Assembly (NCBI GenBank): GCA_036850595.1
Contig: CM072149.1
Coordinates: forward strand, 658,001-722,000
Direction of reading: 5' to 3'
Source of the DNA: Rhyacichthys aspro
Lineage: Eukaryota > Chordata > Actinopteri > Gobiiformes > Rhyacichthyidae
Length of the DNA stretch: 64,000 nt
Below are positions 58,761 through 64,000 of the stretch, piece after piece. Each line of letters opens with the position of its first letter. The first letter of the stretch is position 1. A model generated the notes under the pieces. That model searched no databases, was not told where the DNA came from, and saw only the letters and a program-made list of their open reading frames with translations. The position numbers and the translations under genes were made by a program.

Positions 58761-60199
58761 TTGTCCTCTCTGGACTCAGTCCGTCCTCTCTGGACTCAGT
58801 CTTTCCACTCTGGACTTAGTCTATCCTCTCTGGACTCAGTCTTTCCACTCTGGACTTAGTCTGTCCTCTCTGGACTCAGTCTGTCCTTTCTGGGCTCAGT
58901 CTGTCCTCTCTGGACTCAGTCTGTCCTCTCTGGTCTCAGTCTGTCCTCTCTGGACTCAGTTTGTCCTCTCTGGACTCAGTCTGTCCTCTCTGGACTCCGT
59001 CTGTCCTCTCTGGACTCAGTCTATCCTCTCTGGACTCAGTTTGTCCTCTCTGGACTCAGTCTGTCCTCTCTGGTCTCAGTCTGTCCTCTCTGGACTCAGT
59101 TTGTCCTCTCTGGACTCAGTCTGTCCTCTCTGGACTCAGTCTGTCCTCTCTGGACTCAGTCTGTCCTCTCTGGACTCAGTCTGTCCTCTCTGGACTCAGT
59201 CTGTCCTCTCTGGACTCAGTCTGTCCTCTCTGGACTCAGTTTGTCCTCTCTGGACTCAGTCTGTCCTCTCTGGTCTCAGTCTGTCCTCTCTGGACTCAGT
59301 TTGTCCTCTCTGGACTCAGTCTGTCCTCTCTGGACTCAGTCTGTCCTCTCTGGACTCAGTCTGTCCTTTCTGGGCTCAGTCTGTCCTCTCTGGACTCAGT
59401 CTGTCCTCTCTGGTCTCAGTCTGTCCTCTCTGGACTCAGTTTGTCCTCTCTGGACTCAGTCTGTCCTCTCTGGACTCAGTCTGTCCTCTCTGGACTCAGT
59501 CTGTCCTCTCTGGACTCAGTTTGTCCTCTCTGGACTCAGTCTGTCCTCTCTGGTCTCAGTCTGTCCTCTCTGGACTCAGTTTGTCCTCTCTGGACTCAGT
59601 CTGTCCTCTCTGGACTCAGTCTGTCCTCTCTGGACTCAGTCTGTCCTCTCTGGACTCATTCTGTCCTCTCTGGACTCAGTCTGTCCTCTCTGGACTCAGT
59701 CTGTCCTCTCTGGACTCAGTCTGTCCTCTCTGGACTCAGTCTATCCTCTCTGGACTCAGTTTGTCCTCTCTGGACTCAGTCTGTCCTCTCTGGTCTCAGT
59801 CTGTCCTCTCTGGACTCAGTTTGTCCTCTCTGGACTCAGTCTGTCCTCTCTGGACTCCGTCTGTCCTCTCTGGACTCAGTCTGTCCTCTCTGGACTCATT
59901 CTGTCCTCTCTGGACTCAGTTTGTCCTCTCTGGACTCCGTCTGTCCTCTCTGGACTCAGTCTGTCCTCTCTGGACTCATTCTGTCCTCTCTGGACTCAGT
60001 CTGTCCTCTCTGGACTCAGTCTGTCCTCTCTGGACTCAGTCTATGTTCTCTGGACTCAGTCTGTCCTCTCTGGACTCAGTCTGTCCTCTCTGGACTCCGT
60101 CTGTCCACTCTGTTCTCAGTTTGTCCTCTCTGGACTCAGTCTGTCCTCTCTGGACTCAGTCTATGTTCTCTGGACTCAGTCTGTCCTCTCTGGACTCAG
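58761..60199 (+). repeat. 20-bp minisatellite, 72 units without indels
   Basis: The unit CTGTCCTCTCTGGACTCAGT repeats 72 times in perfect 20-bp register; no insertion or deletion is seen in 1.44 kb. Variants are point changes (TTG for CTG at the start, TGGTCTC, TGGGCTC, CTCATT, CTCCGT, CTATGTTC). A block of three units (TGGTCTC variant, standard, TTG-start) recurs six times, beginning at 58921, 59061, 59261, 59401, 59541 and 59781. The consensus has no stop in any plus frame, so three overlapping frames of 335-424 codons are open. With a period of 20, each frame reads the same cyclic 20-residue peptide. No promoter, signal peptide or splice context supports translation. Confidence 0.97.
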
Positions 60200-62039
60200 A
60201 AAAGTCCTCTTCTTCTTGGTTTTATGGAGCCTTAAGTGCCTTTTTTAAGTTATACAAATAGAAAGACTGTTAACGTAGACTACTATCTTCCATTTTGTTC
60301 AACTTTATGCTGCAGTATTTTACACATTACACTACACACAATAAATATTAGACTCAAAGCTAACACAGGCCGAAACCAATATAAGTTTACTTTTACAGAT
60401 TCATAAAACATATCTGTTTTGGTTCTTCTTTTAAACTTGCAAAACCAGTAAAAACCAGTACAGGCAGAAGTCCCCATTAAACTATAAATGATCTATTAAA
60501 GTAAAACTGATCTGAGCAAGTGCCACTGTCAAAGTTATTATTGTTGCTATATATATCATCACAACCCAAAAATGACTGAAGGCCAGGGAGCACTTTTCTT
60601 CTGTACAGAATCACTTTTACATTTTGTCATCACATTGTCATTGTTACTACACATTCCAGATGTTTTATGCTCTTACTTATGTTCAAAAATACCTCTTTAA
60701 CTGTTCCAGATTGTTTTGTGTGAGCCTGTACAGTATGTGATTAAAATAAAAATGAATCCAACACATCTAAACAATACTAAATCAAACAACTTGATTCATA
60801 TGACGATGGCATGATGTGATTTTAAAGCTTTTTTTTGGTTTTTTTAGTAATAAATGTGTTCTATTTCCTCATTGATTCATTTGAAAGGGTGCATCCGTTT
60901 GTAAAAACACAACAAAAAACACAATTTATAAACTATTGAACATGGTCCAGCTATAACGGACCTGGCTGCACTGATTTCTATGTGACTCCGACTTTATGTG
61001 CGAAAAATGTTGAGTCTCGAGACACAGAGTAAGTCAGGATTAGAACAGGAACCTGGCTCTTCTGCGGTGAGCTCTAAGCACCGAGGCTCGTCGCTCCGTC
61101 GCTGTCTGGCTGTAAGTCGGTGAGTATCGCACCTACCAGGCAGATCGGAATATTCAAACAGCCGGCGCCCAGATCTCTGTGTGGATTCTCTACTTCCAAA
61201 TAGCTTAGGATTATTCAGTGTCTAAGCTAATACCTGGTGAGAAAGTAAAGCCTGAAGGATGGGATTATTAATGTGGCATTTTTAATGTGTGACATGCTAA
61301 TCACATCTCAGAACAGGAATACTTCAACCATTTAACTTTCGTCAGGGGAGGAGACACCATTTTGGGGGGAGTAAGCCTTTTCAGCGCCACCTCATCGCGG
61401 CGAAAACCTGCCGCAAAAAAAAAAAAACACGCTGACAATGACACATTGTGGCACATTACGGAGGACGGGGAGCAACCTCGAAGTTTTTATTCGGAGAGCT
61501 GTGGAAACAGGCGACGCAGGGAGTCTTTCCTAAGCGTTGCACATCAATCCCAGGCCTAGACGCAGACACAAGAGCTCCTCTGTGTCCTATAATAATTCCA
61601 CAATCCGCACACGCTCAAGTCGGAATCTCCCGCGGATTTGAGGATAAAGCGGAGTTTTTTGTACAGGATTTCAAAGTTTAACAAGGTGAAGGAGCTCTGA
61701 TTTGACTATACTTCTCCCGTTTCAGAAATGACGTCTAAGACCTGGCTCCCTGTTGACGAGGAGCTCTGTCGCTAACTGCAGGTTGGCCGTTTGATGTCCT
61801 CGGTTCATTTGTGACATTGAGCCGTAAACTAGAGAAAAGTGAAGTGGAGTGACGAGCAACTGAGGCCATTTTTGCGGCAAAGAAGTGATCAAAAAACAGT
61901 TTGTTCCATGTGATAAGGAAACGCTAAAAACAAGACAGATCAGCTTTTTAATGCTGCACTTTGAAACAACCTCCAAACCTCACTAAGGCTTCTTTTCAGT
62001 TCTCTTTTCTTGTTTGTTCTCTGTTATTAACTTTGACTA
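60200..62039. other. Unique sequence with a possible tRNA-like remnant
   Basis: 60250-60900 is AT-rich. A segment at 61031-61087 (read on the minus strand: GCCTCGGTGCTTAGAGCTCA, ...GGTTCCTGTTCTAATCC) loosely resembles a decayed tRNA-like repeat but is weak. A run of 13 A lies near 61415. 61690-61980 is unrecognised. No gene supported. Confidence 0.35.
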
Positions 62040-62605
62040 TGTGACCTTTTGGCCAGGTCTCCCTCAAAAAAAGAATCCTGGCACTGCACTGGTGGCAACA
62101 AGCAGTAGTTAATTGGTCTGACTCTGACAAAAATCTATGAAAGACAAGTATTATAAAAGGTTCACTCAGTTCTATCTTGCACAGACCATCCTCTGCTGCA
62201 GGAGTTTGCTCTTCTTTCCTCCAGGAAGAGATACAGGCTTCCCAGAGCAAAAACAAACAGATTTAAACTTCCTTTTGTGCCATCTGCAATCAATGCACTT
62301 AATCTGCACAACTCCTGACTTGGCTGCACAGGGTTTTTACACTTTAATTGGCTTTTATGTATTATGTGATTTTATTTATAATTAATCATGGAACCTTTAC
62401 TTATTTACAATTGTTGTTTTAATTGTCTTCTTAATCAACTTGTGTTACGCTGGGTTTTATTGAGTTTTAATAACTTTAATTTGAATAACTGTCTGCGCTG
62501 CCAACTGCAAACCAAATTTCCCGCTAGGGACAATAACGATAAACTGAACTGAACTGAAAGAGATTTTATCTCAAGGACTTTCTGGTAAAATAAAGGTTGA
62601 TTAAA
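62040..62605 (+). mobile_element. Repeat interrupted by a nested LINE 3' end
   Basis: The left part GACCTTTTGGCCAGGTCTCC then CTCAAAAAAAG (62043-62073) and the right part AAAGAGATTTTATCTCAAGG then ACTTTCTGGTAAAATAAAGG (62557-62598) look like two halves of one familiar fish repeat ending ('ggccaggtctccct...aaagagatttttaatctcaatgggacttacctggttaaataaagg'). They are separated by about 480 bp of LINE sequence. The order of events (repeat first, LINE second) follows from the nesting. Confidence 0.5.
62074..62556 (+). mobile_element. LINE 3' fragment with reverse-transcriptase C-terminus
   Basis: Near 62229-62320 one frame reads RYRLPRAKTNRFKLPFVPSA then INALN. This is the typical C-terminal tail of L2/Rex/CR1-like LINE reverse-transcriptase proteins in fish. 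The preceding FFPPGR lies in another frame, so the gene is frameshifted there. A 3' untranslated region follows with AACTGCAAACCAAATTTCCC, then GCTAGGGACAATAACGATAA and a short (ACTGA)n tail at 62542-62556. The 5' end is truncated, as is usual for LINE copies. The flanks share a short A-rich AAAGA. Confidence 0.65.
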
Positions 62606-63150
62606 AATAAACTTGTTTAGGACTATATGCTGCACTGTATAAGCACACAGAGCACTGTGCACAAACCGCAAATGGACATGGGTCACATTTACATTTTATT
62701 GTGTTTAACAAAAAATAAAAGCAGTGGTGTTGTTGGCTAACACAGCTGGTATACTTCAACACTTACAACACAGTGTATTATACAATATATTGTGTCCATA
62801 GTATTCATCTTTATTTGTATGTTGGGACATACCTCCTGCTTTATCCACAGTAAATGAATCACTTTTAGCACATTGATCATACCAGCCCAGTGATCATTTT
62901 GCACAGATATGTTTCACTTTTTAACACTCTATATGTGGCCATATTAAACTGAATTTTCCAAAAATATTTGAATAGTTTGCAAAGGCAGATAACAACTGTT
63001 TTACAATCACCATAAATTGTGTTATCTTGATATTTTATTATTGTACAATGATTAATAGTTTAAAATGCTTTTGCATGTCTGTAGTTTATAAAATGGTGGT
63101 TGTCTGATAATGTTACTCATATTTAGGCTGTTTTTGTCAGGCCCTTACAC
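62606..63150. other. Unique AT-rich sequence, nothing recognised
   Basis: No gene or repeat family supported. Confidence 0.5.
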
Positions 63151-63159
63151 TCCTGGTCT

Positions 63160-64000
63160 CTCTCCACAGTGAAACCTCTGCCCAGAACGGTTTCTAGCCT
63201 CATCCTGGTGTAAAGCAGTCTAAAAGTTGACCTGTGCTGCAGTGGTGTCAGCGACCGCAGCCGCAGAAGAGTGATTTGACAAAGAGTGAATAGGCGAGGA
63301 GGGCTCGTCTTTCTATCTTCGTCATCTGTCTGTGATCATTAATGCTTAAACATCTGAAGCGTTGCTATTATATCAGCGACGGCGAGTTATTAAAACACAC
63401 ACATCCACGGCGGCCGGCCTGGTGTCGCTCCGTCTTTAAGGATGGAGCTCTGATAGCGCTGAGGAAATCAATGAAGGGCCTGAGCCGCGGTCTGGCAGAC
63501 TGACACGCAACAGAGGAAGGTAAATTATTGGAACTTTAATTACTTTGATCCGTCATGCATTGTAGCATTGTGTCAGAGAAGTCAATGCCATGACAGACGC
63601 CCAACAAAGGCCAGCGCTGCATTTTCATAACATCTTCACTCCCTTTTCCTAATGCCTGATTAAAGCCGGGGCTGTCGAGGTCCACAAGCCCCCAGCCCTC
63701 TCTCTTTTTTTTTTTTTTTTTTTCTTCCACTGTCTCTCTTTGCACTGATTTAAAAACTCATTTTGAAAGCTCTGTTTACCCAACTCATTACTGAAGTCAG
63801 GGATTGAATGCGGGTCTATTATGGGCCTTTCCACCACGGCTTTACAAACAAACACAATGCGGCGCGCTATCACCATTATCACATTGTACCCACCGTAATG
63901 TATCCCACTGTTTCGCAGCCATAAATATAAGTCCGTGTTTTCAGCTAAATTAAGAAGGATTTGCCTCCACAATGAAGCCTGTCCTTTTCTGAGTGGCTGT
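63160..64000. promoter_or_regulatory. Candidate conserved noncoding block, runs to window edge
   Basis: High-complexity, moderate-GC sequence contains TGATCATTAATGC (about 63332), GAGTTATTAAAACAC (about 63384), GGTAAATTATTGGAACTTTA then ATTACTTTGATCCG (63520-63552) and CAGCTAAATTAAG (63942). A run of about 21 T at 63703-63723 interrupts it. Minus frames (69 and 107 codons) are poly-K-containing artefacts. Possible conserved regulatory DNA, unverified. Confidence 0.3.
63703..63723 (+). repeat. Poly(T) run
   Basis: About 21 consecutive T preceded by CTCTCTC, directly visible. Confidence 0.9.

Noticed and set aside
58761..60199. CRISPR-like regular repeat
   Set aside because: Contiguous 20-bp units with no spacers in vertebrate-type DNA; it is a minisatellite.
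58961..60261. Three overlapping plus-strand open frames of 335-424 codons
   Set aside because: They are translations of the 20-bp minisatellite in its three frames; the peptide is cyclic and low-complexity, with no start, splice or domain context.

Overview
The window looks like a gene-poor stretch of a bony-fish (teleost-type) nuclear genome. Base composition is AT-rich and there are many microsatellites. The interspersed repeats are of kinds common in fish: hAT-type elements with CAGTGGTGTCAAACTC ends, a Tc1 remnant with transposase code, tRNA-like repeats and LINE 3' tails. I found no intact protein-coding gene, no tRNA or rRNA gene, and no CRISPR array. All long open frames are repeat-derived (the three overlapping frames of 335-424 codons at 59-60 kb come from a 20-bp minisatellite) or show no recognisable family. 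The species and locus are not identified.

Layout. 0-10 kb: unique AT-rich sequence with a G-rich tract (1651-1693), one weak exon-like segment (4024-4112), small repeat remnants, and a conserved-looking noncoding block near 9 kb. 10-15.4 kb: three copies of one non-autonomous hAT family whose core is a 21-bp VNTR (10040-10773, 12551-13247, 14856-15338). The middle copy has its core inverted relative to its ends and contains a probable assembly error. A fourth copy lies at 56382-56826 with a perfect 8-bp target duplication. 15.4-31 kb: mostly unique sequence with a 318-bp tandem duplication (22191-22820), a LINE tail and a Tc1 remnant (26312-26663). 31.3-32.2 kb: a frameshifted THAP-domain pseudogene between two nested sets of inverted repeats, probably a dead THAP-transposase-type element. 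33.9-34.6 kb: a 5-bp-based tandem array, followed by a tRNA-like repeat. 36-53 kb: unique sequence with a MITE bearing about 56-bp terminal inverted repeats (44127-44625) and a C-rich, G-quadruplex-prone tract (49238-49290). 53.7-62.6 kb: another inverted-repeat element, the fourth hAT copy, a 72-unit 20-bp minisatellite (58761-60199), and a LINE 3' end nested inside another repeat (62040-62605).

Between repeats are blocks of moderate GC with homeodomain-type TAATTA/ATTA motifs and little simple sequence (around 9, 20-22, 25.7, 27.3, 38.2, 48.3, 51.5-52.4, 55.2 and 63.5 kb). They could be conserved noncoding regulatory elements of a developmental-gene desert. That is inference; only cross-species alignment can show it. 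The strongest observations are the hAT/VNTR family with its inverted-core copy, the suspected assembly artefact at 12.95-13.11 kb, the THAP element, and the higher-order structure of the 20-bp minisatellite.
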